A stretch of 64,000 nt of DNA from contig JAKCOZ010000040.1 of the NCBI GenBank assembly GCA_022605955.1, positions 1,302,001 through 1,366,000 on the forward strand, written 5' to 3'. This DNA is from Rallus limicola (lineage: Eukaryota; Chordata; Aves; Gruiformes; Rallidae). The notes under the pieces were generated by a model. That model saw only the letters and a list, made by a program, of their open reading frames with translations. It searched no databases and was not told the origin of the DNA. Positions 1 to 10,428 of this stretch are shown here, one piece after another. How positions within the stretch are numbered: position 1 is the first letter of the stretch; each line of letters starts with the position of its first letter. A program made the translations under genes and the position numbers.

Positions 1-200
1 GCAGCGGAGGTGGAGGAGCCCACAAGGGTGTTCTGCGGGAAGGAGCTGAGGATGGGTCCGGGCAGGGTCACCACCACAGCAGGTGGCTCGATGACCACGG
101 TGGAGTTCTGGCACTGCCTGACACAGGGCTCATTGCAGCTGTTGGCCAGCGGGGTTGGGCTGCAGGGCTGGCAGGGCAGGCACGGATTGTAGCAGGACAT
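1..200 (-). CDS. Feather beta-keratin, 3' part cut by window edge (type Y)
   Basis: The start codon is at 198-200, reading leftwards, and the frame runs off the window after about 66 codons. The protein begins [20 protein letters not shown], then continues through the cysteine cluster and the hydrophobic core rich in V, P and I (residues about 33-61), which in this family forms the beta-sheet filament. Feather keratins assemble into filaments of the feather barb and barbule cell and are crosslinked through terminal cysteines. Unlike the other copies it has P at residue 6 and S at residue 14 (others Q and G). The exon 2 acceptor is at 223/224, the intron is 224-601, and a non-coding exon 1 begins at 602. 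'Type Y' marks copies with Q at residue 11 and the promoter sequence seen at 620-670. The C-terminus and stop are not visible. Confidence 0.9.
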   Translation of the reverse strand, partial: MSCYNPCLPCQPCSPTPLANSCNEPCVRQCQNSTVVIEPPAVVVTLPGPILSSFPQNTLVGSSTSA

Positions 201-601
201 GTTTCACAGGGCAGGAGCTGCACCTGGGAGAGAAGCAGGGAGGAATCAAAACATGGGCATGGGCGAGGAGTAGCCTGGTACCACAGCATGAGGGAGACAA
301 AGAACATGAGGGCCAGGAGGTGGATGCTGTGCAGAGATGTGTTGGGGCTTCTTGGCCTCATCCTGCCTGGGACCAAAATGAGCCACCAGCTGTTATCCAG
401 CTCTTCCTAGCTCTGTGTCCAGCAGTCAGCTCAGGCCCATCCCAGCTTCCCTCCGTGCCTAACCTTCTCCCCATTTCCCTCTCTCATGATGAGCAGCCCC
501 AGAGTCATGCCCAGAACACTGCTGCTGTCAGCAGAGAAGTCCACATAGATGAGCCCTCCGTTTTAAGAAAGAAGAGAAAGGAGAAGGGTCTTCAGACTCA
601 C

Positions 602-667
602 CTGGGTCCCAAGCAGAAGGAGGCAAGAGAAGCGGGTGAGCAGGTGCCGAGTTGGGCTGGCTTTTAT
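602..667 (-). promoter_or_regulatory. TATA box and non-coding exon 1 of the first feather keratin
   Basis: Read on the minus strand, ATAAAAG lies at 661-667. About 25-30 bases downstream is a short untranslated exon that ends at 602 in CAG followed by a GTGAG donor. The same layout is found in every keratin copy here and agrees with known avian feather keratin genes (non-coding exon 1, one intron, coding exon 2). The exact start site is inferred from TATA spacing. Confidence 0.75.
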
Positions 668-1414
668 CCTGGGCCTTTCCTGCCCCAGGCTGCCAGAAGC
701 ATCCCTTGGAGAGGGGATTCTTTTCTCACCTGCTCATCTTGAATGCAAAACAGCCCAGGGAATGCTCTGGGCTGTGCTCTGGCTTCCTGAACTGCATGTC
801 CTGCCTTATGCCAGGCACATTCCCCAGTGAATTCCCCCCATTTTGTGGGACAGGATGAGAGGCCCAAGTATTTCCGGAGCAGAAAATGTCAGTGTGAGCA
901 GAGGATTCATTGCATGTGATGGGAGACTCCAACAGAGGTCACGCAAGAGCAAGAGCTAGCACACACACACACATAGACGTACACTAGGCCTCTCATCATC
1001 TGGAATGAACTGAGGAGACTCAAGACACCCAAACAGAAGCTGTCTGCACTGTCCAGGGCCATCACACAGGCCATGGGCTTAACAGAATCTTACTCTCTCT
1101 GCTGTCTGTCTTTCCTAGAGGACCCTGGAAATGGGCTTTAGACAGGGCACAGAAGTGCTTGTAGGCTCTGGCAGGGCAGCCTGTGGCCTGACTTCTGATC
1201 CCACGCTGAATCAATCCATGCAGAGGTGACCAGATATGCAGGGCCTGCTGGGAGCTCATGCTGGCTGGGGAGTTCAGAGGCCACAAGAGCTGACTTGCAG
1301 GATCAGTGTCTCCAGATGGCTGGTTTGTCCCATTTCCCGTGCAGGTCTGCTTTGGGATGGGGTAAGTCCTGTGTGTGAGCTGATGGCTCATTGCTGACTG
1401 TGGGAAGAGCCTGT
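668..1414. other. Type Y keratin 5' flank (duplicated, non-coding)
   Basis: This flank matches the stretches upstream of the keratins at 34449, 45342 and 51596 and both arms of the inverted repeat. It includes a short CA run at 960-972. Compared with 35405-36110 it lacks 127 bases after ttactct near 1095 (counterpart 35648-35774), and the deletion endpoints share CTCT. No gene is seen in it. The first 200 bases upstream of TATA are conserved between type Y copies and partly in the plus-strand keratin, so they probably hold the proximal promoter. Confidence 0.6.
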
Positions 1415-1472
1415 AGAGTCTGTCAGAGAGTGTCCAGAGGAGGCCACAAAAGTGATCAGAGGGCTGGAACCC
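1415..1472 (+). repeat. CR1 LINE sliver
   Basis: The stretch gtgtccagaggaggccac and the following ggctggaac match the CR1 segment that encodes the reverse transcriptase C-terminal region. It is cut at 1472/1473 by the start of an LTR-like element. The same junction is at 36150. Confidence 0.6.
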
Positions 1473-2420
1473 TGTGGTGGTTTGGCCCTGGCTAGAGGCC
1501 AGATGCCCACCAAGCCTCTCGCTCACTCCCCTTTTCAGCCAAAATAGGGAGAAAATATATATTGGGAGGCTTAGGACTTGAGATAAGGACAGAGGGATCA
1601 CTCTGCAATCAGTGTCATGGGCAAAATCGACTCAACACAGAATAAAGGAAAGAGAAGTGATTTATTACACTACAGCTACACACTCAGGGAACCAGAGTCG
1701 GGTAATGAGAAGCGTGCCCAGGTCTTTAAGTACGTTTTCCCCACCCCTTCCCGTCTTAGCAGACTTACACTTCATCACAATTTTACTCTCTTCTTCCCCC
1801 CCCAGCATGGCGTGGGGAGGGGCAGGGAATGGGCAGTGGGGTTCCGGTCAGTTCCTCACAAGCTGCTTTCCTTCCCCAGATCTTAACACTTCTACTCCCC
1901 CCACCCCTCCCTTCTTCACAGACTTGACTTTAATCATCATTTCGCTCCCTTCTTCCCCCCATTAGCACAGGGAGGGGCAGGGAATGGGGAATGTGGGTTT
2001 TCTGTCCATTCCTCCCAAGTAGTTTTCCTTCCTAGCTGTGGGGGACATTCCACACAGACACCCTTCCTCTGCGGCACCGTGGGGGTCCCACCTACGGGGG
2101 ACAGTCCTCCACGAACTTCTGCAGTGTGAGTCCTCTCTATCGGGGAGTCATCTCCTCACCACGGGCCTCAGAAGGGCTCCCTTTCATGGGGTGCTGACCT
2201 TTGGCCGCAGACTGCTCCATTCTGGTTCCCCCCAGAGTCACCAGTCCCCCAACAAACGTGCTGAGGCCTGGATCAATCTCTTCAACAGGTCTAGATCGTC
2301 TCTGCTCCCCGTCCTTGGCAATGGGCAGTGAGAGGACACCCACTCCACCATGGTGTTCTCCACAGGCTGCAGGAGAATCTCTCTCTCCAGCACCCAGAGG
2401 GCCTCATTATTGGTGCATGT
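1473..2420 (-). mobile_element. Diverged ERV LTR family element (LTR-A)
   Basis: It begins in plus-strand coordinates with tgtggtggtttggccctgg and contains the tandem phrases 'gggagacagtcctccacgaacttctgc' and similar, typical of a very common avian ERV LTR family as I remember it. A tttatt at about 1660 reads AATAAA on the minus strand, and the left end reads as ...CCACCACA on that strand, so the LTR probably points left. The right boundary, next to CR1, is approximate. The paralogous copy is at 36151. Confidence 0.6.
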
Positions 2421-2440
2421 CCAGCTTTTCATCCGTCTGT

Positions 2441-2926
2441 GTCACAGCATCACAGAAAGTCAGGAGTTGGAAGGGGCCTCGAAAGATCATCTAGTCCACT
2501 CCCAGTGCCAGAGCAGAATCACCCAGACTAAATCACACAGGAATGCATGCAGGTGGGTTTGGAATGTCTCAAGAGAAGAAGACTCCCCAACCTGTCTGGT
2601 CAGTCTGTCCCAGGGCTCTGTCACCCTCACAGTGAAGAAGTTCCTTCTTCTATTCCCATGGAACTTCCTCTGCTCCAGCCTGCACTCAGTCTCCTCCAAG
2701 CTAAAGAGGCCCAGCTCCCTCAGCCTCTCCTCACAAGGAAGGTGTTCCATGCCTGTAATCTCCTTGCTGGCCCTGCACTGGTCTCTTCCAAGGAGTTCTC
2801 TCTCCTTCTGGAACTGAGAGGCCCAGAACTGGACCCAGTATTCCAGGTGTGGTCTCTACAGGGCAGAGTAGAAGGGGAGAAGGACCTCTCTTGACCTACT
2901 AAGCACCCCCGTTCTAATAATACCCA
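2441..2926 (-). repeat. CR1 LINE fragment, reverse transcriptase C-terminus
   Basis: The minus strand encodes a decayed CR1 ORF2 end with the recognisable phrases [18 protein letters not shown] and FFTVRVTEPWDRL. It abuts a CR1 piece in the opposite orientation at about 2926. Confidence 0.8.
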
Positions 2927-3140
2927 GGGGGGTATTCTGGGAATGGGGGATGCTGAGAAGGTGCAGATATCTAATGCCTTCTTTGCTTTAGTCTCCCCTT
3001 CAGAGATTCCCCTGGGAATCTCCCTGACTACTGGCAGTGGTCAGCATGGATTCACTGAGGGGAGATCCTGCTCTACCAATGTCACAGCCTTCTATGATGT
3101 AACCACTGGCTGTGCAACTGAAGGGAGAGCAGTGGATCCC
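2927..3140 (+). repeat. CR1 LINE fragment, reverse transcriptase core
   Basis: The plus strand encodes AEKVQISNAFFALV, then SGQHGFTEGRSCSTNVTAFYD and GRAVD, which matches the CR1 reverse transcriptase palm. The CR1 sequence stops at 'gtggatccc' and the GC-rich 5' region of the V segment starts at once. The same CR1/V junction occurs before the V segments at 25268, 37935, 49290 and 55374. Confidence 0.8.
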
Positions 3141-3256
3141 CGGCGCAGGGCTCAGCCCCGGGGCGGAGCTGGCAGCAGCAGTGCCCTGAAGAGAGAGAGG
3201 AGGCGGTGGAGAGGAGGTGCTGCGGCCAGAGGCAGCAGAGAGCCGGGGCTGGCAGG

Positions 3257-4041
3257 ATGCGGCGGGGCCGGGGCGCAGGGCTGGCGGGGCTGGCCGCGGT
3301 GCTGCTGGGTGCGTGTGTGGGGCTGCCGGGGCTGGTGCCGGTGCTGAGCCTGGGCTGGCCCCGCAGGTCTCTCGGGCTTCTTCATAGACCTCTGCCCTGA
3401 AATACATTCCAACACATCCCTTCCTCTGCTATCGTCCCGCAACCCCACCAAAACCCACTGCTTTCTTCTTGGTACCATTCTGCTTGTTTCCTTCTTTTCT
3501 TGTGTGGTTTTCTAGCAATGCGTGAAGCCCTTGCGTCCCACGTCCCTGATTTCTTTCTTTCCTTTATCCTCCTTTTCAGTGCCTCTGCCTTCATCCCATC
3601 ATTCACACATTCCTGTCTCCAGCAGCTATTATTCCTGGGCACTTTGGTTCCTGCCCAGGCTGGAAACCCTTCTCCTCCTCATCTGGTCATGGTGCTGGTG
3701 CTTGTGCGGGATTTGCTCTGGCAAACACCAGGCCGGGCTGGGCAGAAAGCAGTTTCTGAGGTTTTTCCTTCTCTTTCTCCTTCCTGGCAGCAGCTGTGGG
3801 CAGAGCCCAGGTGCAGCAGGAGCCGTCGGCAGCGACCACCGAGGGCATCGCCATCACCATCAACTGCTCGCACCCCAACAGAAAGACATACGACTACATC
3901 TACTGGTACCGTCAGCTGCCGGGCAGAGGCCCCGAGTTCCTTGTGAGCACACTCAAAGAGCCCAAGGATCTGAAGAAGCCGTTGGGGAAGCTGTGGGTGT
4001 CGTCAGACCGACGGTCCAGCAGCCTGCTGCTGTCCCGGCCC
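3257..4041 (+). pseudogene. TCR V segment lacking its 3' end and recombination signal (V1)
   Basis: Leader exon 3257-3308 ([18 protein letters not shown], hydrophobic signal peptide) ends at a GTGCG donor. The intron is 3309-3790 and the V exon starts at 3791. The V exon has the first Ig cysteine in ITINCSHP, the WYRQLPGRGPEFL strand and the SSDRRSSSLLLSRP strand. It then jumps at ggccc (4037-4041) into downstream sequence. Compared with the near-identical segment at 37935, 696 bases are missing, including the DAAVYYC end and the RSS. The deletion endpoints share GGCCC. Without the second cysteine or a signal it cannot rearrange or encode a V domain. Confidence 0.85.
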
Positions 4042-4940
4042 AGGGGCCTAGAAGGGGAATCAGGCACCAGCCTGATCGCTGGGGCATTCAATGACAGCTG
4101 GGGCCTTGTGGGCTTCTCTGGGTCAGGCAGGAGTCGTTCAATCAGTGGTGTTCTCATTATGGAAAGGAGAGAAGGTGTCTTGGGGTTCAAGCCTGGGTCT
4201 GGAGACCATCCCTATTGCTGCAGCTCCAGCTGTTTATCTCTTGGCAATCTCACATAATCCCAAAGTTTCACAAGCTCTGGCCCACCCCTGGTGATCACCG
4301 CAGGGCGGCTCTGGGACCAGTTCCAGCTTCAGCACAGGGAGAGCTGCTGCCCTGACATGCTCCCACAGCAGCAAAGGGTTTTGTGGCTAAGGTGAGTGGA
4401 TGCCCTGCAGCTGCAGATGGTGAGGGTGGGACTCCAGAGAGGAAGCTAGCCTGATGAAGTTCTCCTTCAGAGAAATACTCTCTCTTCAGCTGAGAAGGAA
4501 ATCTTTAATGGAGCCTTAAAAGAAAGACAGAAAGAGAGATATTTTACCAGTGGCATCCTGCCCACCCCATCTCATGCATCAGCTTCTGAGACACTTGTTG
4601 AGAGAAGAAAACAAACATCAAGCAGCCTTTCTATGCTGCTGCCCCCCAGGGCACTCTAGCGCAGTCCTTGGAGCCCTCCTTCTGCCCTATGTCAGGGACT
4701 TCCTCCAGCCCTGCCTCATTTCTTCTGCAGTGGGTCCAGGCTGTACAACTCCATCCAAGACCTCCATGGGGGCTGAGATCACCAGGCAGAGGTGGGCAAC
4801 AGGCCCTGCCAAAGCTGGCCTTAGGCAAAGCTGCTTCATGCAGTCTTTAATAGAAAGAGCTGTTGTGCTCAGAGTACTGACCCTCCTGAGGTGGAGGAAA
4901 GGGATGGGCAGCAGAATGAAGGCCTCATAATCTAAGGGAA
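4042..4940. other. V-segment downstream flank, no gene seen
   Basis: This non-coding stretch recurs almost unchanged at about 26755-27645 and 39417-40312, always between a type A V segment and a CR1 reverse-transcriptase fragment. No convincing reading frame, RNA gene or J-type signal was seen. Confidence 0.5.
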
Positions 4941-6008
4941 ATGGTTAGTGACCCTCTACACCACTTACACATGCCCCAGTCTGTGGGGTCTGGAGAGATC
5001 CACCCAAGAGTACTGAGGGAGCTGGCGGAAGTGCTCACCAAGCCTTTTTCCATCACTTCTCAGCAGTCCACGCTAACTGGGAGGTCCGGAGTACTGGAGG
5101 TTATTCAATATCACATCCAACTACAGGAAGGGCAGGAAGGAAGATCTGGGGAACTTCAGGCCTGTCCGCTTGACCGTGTGCTGGGGAAAGTTGTGGAGGA
5201 GATTGTCTCGAGTGCCATCACGTGGCACATGCAGGACAGCCAGGTGATCAGGCTCAGTCAGCAATGACTTATCAAAGGGAGGTATTTCTTGACTAATCAA
5301 ATCTCCATCTCTGACGAGGTGACCTGTTTAGTTGATGAAGGAAAGGCTGTGGATATTTTCCACTTGGACATTAGGAGAGCCTTTGACACTACTTCCCCAG
5401 TGTTCTGGAGAAACTGGCTGCTCATTGCTTGAAGGGGCAGAGTGTTTGCAGGGTAAAAAGCTGGCTGGATGCCCAGACCCAAAGAGTTGTGGTGGAGTTA
5501 AATCAGGCCGGTGTCCAGTCACAAGTGGTGTTCCCCATGGCTTTCTACTGGGTCAAGTTCTCTTTAATATCCCTATCAATGATCTGAATTGGGGGATCAA
5601 GTGCACCCTCCATGTGTTTCAAGACAACACATGGTTGTATGGGAAGGTTGTTCTTCTTGAGGGAAGGCTGAGTGGGATTGGTGGGCCAAGACAAACTATG
5701 AGATTCCATAAGGGTCAGTAGCAGGTCCTGCACTTGGGTTGCAACAACCCCAGGCAATGCTACAGCTTGGGCGGGAGTGGCTGGAAAGCTGCCCAGAGGA
5801 CAAGGACCTGGGGATATAAGTCAGCAGCTGAATGAAGATGCAGTGTGCTCAGGTAGCTGAGCAGGCAACCAGCATCCTGGCTTCTATCAGAAGTAGTATC
5901 ACCAGCAGGAGTCGGGCAGTGATCATCCCTTTGCAATTGGCCCCAGTGAGGCTGCACCTCAAGTACTGTGTTTGGTTTTGGGTTCCTCAGGACAAGACAG
6001 ACATTGAG
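4941..6008 (+). repeat. CR1 LINE, long decayed reverse transcriptase region
   Basis: Spread over several frames with stops are CR1 signatures in order: GEIHPRVLRELAEVL, a VDIFHLDIRRAFDTTSP block (from LDFSKAFDTV), GFLLGQVLFNIPINDLNWGIKC (from [19 protein letters not shown]), and a C-terminal CAQVAEQATSILASIRSSI. It is the longest CR1 copy in the window. The copies at 27646 and 40313 are cut off inside the last block by other sequence, while this one runs on. Confidence 0.85.
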
Positions 6009-6550
6009 TGCTCATGATGATCGGAAACCATCTTAGCTGATGACATTGGCCAAGTGGTTGTTTTTCTCGGAGTCGCTTTTTTATTTCTTGGCTTCTGCCA
6101 TATCCAGTCCCTCAGGGAGGCCTCTTCTGGGTTCTCAGAGGAGCTCCAGGGTTTCTGGGGCAGGAAGGTGTCAGTTGAAGGAATGAAGGAGACGAATGAC
6201 AAGGACTCAGAATTCCTTCAAGGTCCAACTGACACTTTCTCCTAGTGAAGAAGAGAGATGAGAAAATTGTACAAACTCAACAACGATGTTTGTTTCTAGT
6301 CCCAGAGATAGATGAGCAAATTGTGTGCACCTCTCACGCATGCAATGGGACCGTTAATCCCATTAACATTGAACCACATGACTATCGAACCTGCTCTTGG
6401 GTCACAAGCAGGAGTCAAGTGATTGAGATCAAAAGAATAATAGAAGACCATCAAGCAGTGAACAGCCCAGGAAGAATATTTGTATGATCCCTCTCCTAGC
6501 AGAGGAACCCAGAAGCCACCAGAAAGGACAATTGTGCATGTGGCAAAAAC
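6009..6550. other. Unrecognised single-copy stretch
   Basis: This stretch lies between a CR1 fragment and the left arm of the inverted repeat and has no counterpart elsewhere in the window. An open frame at 6245-6487 (80 codons, plus) resembles nothing I recognise and has no visible promoter or splice context. I treat it as non-coding. Confidence 0.4.
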
Positions 6551-6868
6551 GTGGCCAAAGGTCAGCACCCGATGGAAGGGAGCCCTTCTGAGGCCCGTGG
6601 TGAGGAGATCACTCCCCGATAGAGAGGACTCACACTGCAGAAGTTCGTGGACGACTGTCTCCCGTAGGTGGGACCCCACGGTGCCGCAGAGGAAGGGTGT
6701 CTGTGTGGAATGTCCCCCACAGCTAAGAAGGAAAACAACATGGGAGGAATGGATAAAAAAACCCCATTCCCCATTCCCTGCCCCTCCCTGTCCTGATGGG
6801 AGGAAGAAGGGAGCAAATTGATGATTAAAGTCAAGTCTGTGAAGAAGGGAGGGGTTCTCCAGAGAAAC
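6551..6868 (+). mobile_element. LTR-A fragment in left arm
   Basis: The reverse complement matches the LTR-A copy at 22265-22588, including the tract read as gggagacagtcgtccacgaa. It is cut at 6551 by the inverted-repeat boundary. The stretch between it and the CR1 piece at 7283 is unrecognised. Confidence 0.6.
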
Positions 6869-7282
6869 AGAGCAGCAAGAAGGAGCCTGTAGAGTGCCAG
6901 GACCAGACCGCAACAGTTGCAAGGCCCTGAACCGGAGATTTACTGGCTTCCCAGAGCTGCCTCAGAGCTCAGGGGCTGGAACCAGCAGCCACAGGGTCCC
7001 TGTGGATGGCAGTGGGGATGGTACAATTTACGATATCCCACAGGGGCAAATCTACAGTCTTGCCCCTGGCGTGGCTCAGCCTTTGCAGTGACACCACTTA
7101 GGTTTCCGTTACAGCTCTGCAGAACAATTTCTCCATTCCAAGTAATGGGAAAATGTGTCTTTGCAATTAGGCTGTATCAATCTGTTTTTACAGAGAAGCA
7201 GAGAACTGGTCAACACCTTGCCTGCCCATTTTCATGGCCTATGAGAAAACCCACGAGAATTTGGAGATCAACCTGAAAGTTC

Positions 7283-7735
7283 TGAAAATTATAGACTCTG
7301 TTATAATTGAAGGGACCTTTAAAAGCCATCTATTCCAACCCCCTGTGGTAATAAGGGACACCTTTCAGTAGGTCATATTGCTCAGAGCTTCATCAAGCCT
7401 GATCTTCAATGTCTGCAGGGATGGGACCTCCACCACCTCCATGGGAAACGTGTTTCAGTGTCTCACCACCCTCAGAGTAAAGATCTTCTTCCTCAGGTCT
7501 AATGTAAATCTACGCAACTCTAGTTTAAAACCAATGTCCCTTGTCCTATTGCTACAGGTCGTCTGCACATAGTCACTCCTCTGCTTTCCTGCGGATCCCC
7601 TTCAGGTAGTGGAAGGCTGCTTGAAGTTCTTCCCTGAACGACTCTCCACCTCTCTTTACAGGACAGGGGTTCCATCCCTCTGATCACTTTTGTGGCCTCC
7701 TCTGGACACTCTCTGACAGACTCTACAGGCTCTTC
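7283..7735 (-). repeat. CR1 LINE 3' region in left arm
   Basis: On the minus strand this reads as a CR1 3' end: 'ggaggaggccacaaaagtgatc', then 'gaggtggtggaggtcccatccctgcagac', then 'ggttggaatagatggctttt'. It lacks the terminal octamer repeats typical of complete CR1 copies. The reverse complement is at 21411. Confidence 0.7.
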
Positions 7736-8398
7736 CCACAGTCAGCGATGAGCCATCAGCTCACACACAGGACTTACCCCATCCCAAAGCAGACCTGCAT
7801 GGGAAATGGGACAAACCTTCCATCTGGAGACACTGATCCTGCAAGTCAGCTCTTGTGGCCTCTGAACTCCCCAGCCAGCATGAGCACCCAGCAGGCCCTG
7901 CATATCTGGTCACCTTTGCATGGCTTGATTCAGCGTGGGATCAGAAGTCAGGCCACAGGCTGCCCTGCCAGAGCCTACAAGCACTTCTGTGCCCTGTCTA
8001 AAGCCCATCTCCAGGGTCCTCTAGGAAAGACAGGCAGCAGAGAGAGGGCTTCTGTGCCGGTGAATACCCTCGAGCTGGGCACCTCACTCTCATCAGCTGC
8101 ATCTCCTGCTCTCCTCAGGTGCACAAGTCTTTGCTCAGCATCACTGAACCTTTGGACACAGAGGACAATAGAGTAAGATTCTGTTAAGCCCATGGCCTGT
8201 GTGATGGCCCTGGACAGTGCAGACAGCTTCTGTTTGGGTGTCTGGAGTCTCCTCAGTTCATTCCAGATGATGAGAGGCCTAGTGTACGTCTATGTGTGTG
8301 TGTGTGCCAGCTCTTGCTCTTGCGTGACCTCTGTTGGAGTCTCCCATCACATGCAATGAATCCTCTGCCCACAATGACATTTTCTGCTCCGGAAATAC

Positions 8399-8610
8399 TT
8401 GGGCCTCTCATCCTGTCCCATAAAATGTGGGGAATTCACTGGGGAATGTGCCTGGCATAAGGCAGGACATGCAGTTCAGGAAGCCAGAGCACAGCCCAGA
8501 GCATTCCCTGGGCTGTTTTGGATTCAAGATGAGCAGGTGAGAAAAGAATCCCCTCTCCAAGGGATGCCTCTGGCAGCCTGGGGCAGGAAAGGCCCAGGAT
8601 AAAAGCCAGC
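8399..8610 (+). promoter_or_regulatory. Truncated feather keratin promoter facing the spacer (left)
   Basis: The 200 bases upstream of TATA and the TATA box itself (ATAAAAG, 8599-8605) match the type Y keratin promoters. At 8612, just past 'gccagcccaact', where exon 1 would begin, the sequence changes to poly-A-rich repeat. No keratin exon or intron follows. If active it would transcribe rightwards into the spacer. Confidence 0.7.
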
Positions 8611-8937
8611 CCAACTGGAAAAAAAACGGAAAAAAAAAAAACCAAAAAAAAGGAAAAAAAAAGGAAAAAAAAAAAAAAAAAAGGCGAGGGGACTCAAAAA
8701 AAAAAAGAAAAAAAAAGAAAAAAAAAAAAAGGAAAAAAAAAAGGAAAAAAAAAGAAAAAAAAACGGAAAAAAAACCGGAAAGAAACGGAAAAAAAACCGG
8801 GAAAAAAAACGGTAAAAAAACGGAAAAAAAAGGGAAAAGAAAGGGGGGAAAAAAAAGGAAAAAAAAAAAGGAAAAAAAAACGGAAAAAAAAAACCGGAAA
8901 AAAAAAGGGAAAAAAAAAAAGGGAAAAAAAAAAGGAG
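8611..8937. repeat. A-rich block, inverted remnant of the T-run array
   Basis: Runs of about 7-18 A broken by GG, CGG and CCGG make up this block. It carries one inverted copy of the array motif (ggcgaggggactc, 8683-8695). It is the reverse complement in kind of the array at 11691-20521, and its first 60 bases match the array's right end. Confidence 0.85.
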
Positions 8938-8974
8938 GCAAAGCAGTTTTTTGCGGGTACCAGGGGTTCTCGGT

Positions 8975-9990
8975 TACTTTTTCATAAGCTGTTTTCCTTT
9001 TCCAGATCTTAAAACACCTCTACCTCTTCTCAGCCCCCCACTTCCTTCTTAGCAGAGTTCACTCTACCTGTGATTTCACTGCCTTCTTCCCTGTACTCGC
9101 AGCACAGGGGGGCAGAGACTGGGAGATGGGGAGATTTGGTTAGTCCATTGCCAGCCGGTTTCATTCTCAGCTGGGAGGGGGGCGGCATTCATTCCATACA
9201 CCGTCCCCCTGCTGCACCGTAGGGTTTCACCCATGAGAGACAGTTCTCCACAAACTTTCTCCAACATGAGTTTCCGCCCTCAGAGCTTTATCTGTTTGTC
9301 AGCTGCTCTGCCGTGGGTCACCGCTATGGTGGGCAGTCATAAATCACAATATCTCTCCATCCCAGTCCTCCACATGGTTACAAGGCCTCCTCCCGCTCCC
9401 CCTCCAGCAAACCTGTTCCAGTGCAAAACTCTCTCTCACTCATCTTGGTGTTCGTGATTCTCTTCATGTCTGCAAGTGCTGGCAGGGGCTTATCCCAACA
9501 TAGGGTCACACCATCTTCTCTATGTCTCCACCTTCTCTAACAAGCATGGAGCCTCTCCACAGGATACATATGGGGTCTAAGCCTTTTCTATGGACTGGGG
9601 GGGGGGGGTGGGGGGGGTGGGTGGGTGGTTGTGGGGTGTGGAATCTGCTGCACCATAGGTTTCTCCCCAAGGCTGCAGGGGCATTTTCCTTTCCGGCTCC
9701 TGGGGCGCCTCCTCCCCCACTATCCCTGGCGTTGCTGTCTGCACAGCTCATTGCATCTTCTCATTCCCTTCTCCAGTGGCAAAATACTGCTGCTTCCCGG
9801 GTTTTTTCTCCTATATGCGATTCCTGGAGGCACTATGCATCCATCTTTGAGTGGCTCAGCCCTGGTCAGAGCAACTTTGGCCCCAAATTGCCCAATGTTT
9901 ACACTTTTTGCAAATGGCAGAGCATTCCAGCAGCTATTTTCTGCAGTCTTGGCTGTCTATGTCAGCAACCAGCTACACAAAACTATGACA
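8975..9990 (-). mobile_element. Highly diverged LTR-A-like element
   Basis: From 'cataagctgttttcc' through 'agagacagttctccacaaactttctcc' it follows the same order of phrases as the LTR-A copies, with more substitutions. The part near 9865-9980 (ggtcagagcaactttggcc ... cagctacacaaaact) matches, reversed, about 30770-30860. It is the only repeat of this family within the spacer. Limits are approximate. Confidence 0.45.
9595..9645 (+). other. Poly-G tract with quadruplex potential
   Basis: A run of 13 G is followed by a T, eight more G, then (GGGT)-like steps to gtggggtgtgg. At least four G-runs of three or more are separated by single T, which suits a G-quadruplex on the plus strand. It lies inside the diverged LTR-like element. 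Confidence 0.6.
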
Positions 9991-10298
9991 CACACATAGA
10001 CTATAACAATAGTAGTAGCCATTTTTCTACCAAGTTTCATCTAATGTTTATCTGTTTCTATTTACAGCCAGAAAGATTAAAACTATTTACATACCAGCAC
10101 AACAGGTGCAGTTGCAGAAAGAAACAGTATCATTGTTATCGGTGAGAGTTGCTTTCTCCATTCAGCAGCCCACATCCCACACAGCTAACTCAAGACAGGA
10201 AACACTCTTCTGCTCCTCCAGTGCTTTTATAGCTTCTGCAGGCAGGCCCCTCCCCTTTCCCAAGGGCCCATGGGAAGGGTGGTGGGTGGGGCCTGGGG

Positions 10299-10428
10299 TA
10301 TATAAGCCAGCAGTCTTCCCCTAGGCAGCTCATTCTCCTGCCGGCTTTCTCCAGCATCAGTGCTCTGGCTTTCATTCAGCAGATGAAGCTTTGTATTCTG
10401 CTTTGCTTTTTAGGAAGATGCACCTGAG
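10299..10428 (+). promoter_or_regulatory. Possible promoter and first exon of an unidentified gene
   Basis: TATATAA at 10299-10305 sits in a GC-rich setting (ggggcctggggtatataagc). About 80 bases on is an ATG (10383) with a short hydrophobic frame of 14 codons (MKLCILLCFLGRCT). It is followed by a consensus donor GAG|GTAAGAG at 10428/10429. The stop TGA at 10425-10427 falls before the donor, so this is either an untranslated exon, a minute upstream ORF or a decayed signal-peptide exon. No second exon was found. The layout resembles small secreted-protein genes, but I cannot name one. Confidence 0.35.

Larger units (their letters stand above)
6551..8670 (+). repeat. Left arm of a large inverted repeat
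   Basis: From gtggccaaag (6551) to about 60 bases into A-rich DNA, the sequence is the reverse complement of about 20470-22588. Translated stretches of several hundred bases are identical in both arms. I see only two differences: near 8425 (cataaaatg against cacaaaatg) and near 6932 (ccggag against ccagag). The outer break falls inside an LTR-A element, where the left flank switches to unrelated sequence and the right flank continues the LTR. Confidence 0.85.

Noticed and set aside
2943..3347. Frame fusing CR1 reverse transcriptase to the V leader region
   Set aside because: It is an accidental read-through from a CR1 fragment into the V 5' UTR and is in the wrong frame for the leader.
6245..6487. 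80-codon frame starting MKKRDEKIVQ as a gene
   Set aside because: No recognisable family, promoter or splice sites. Single occurrence next to repeat boundaries.
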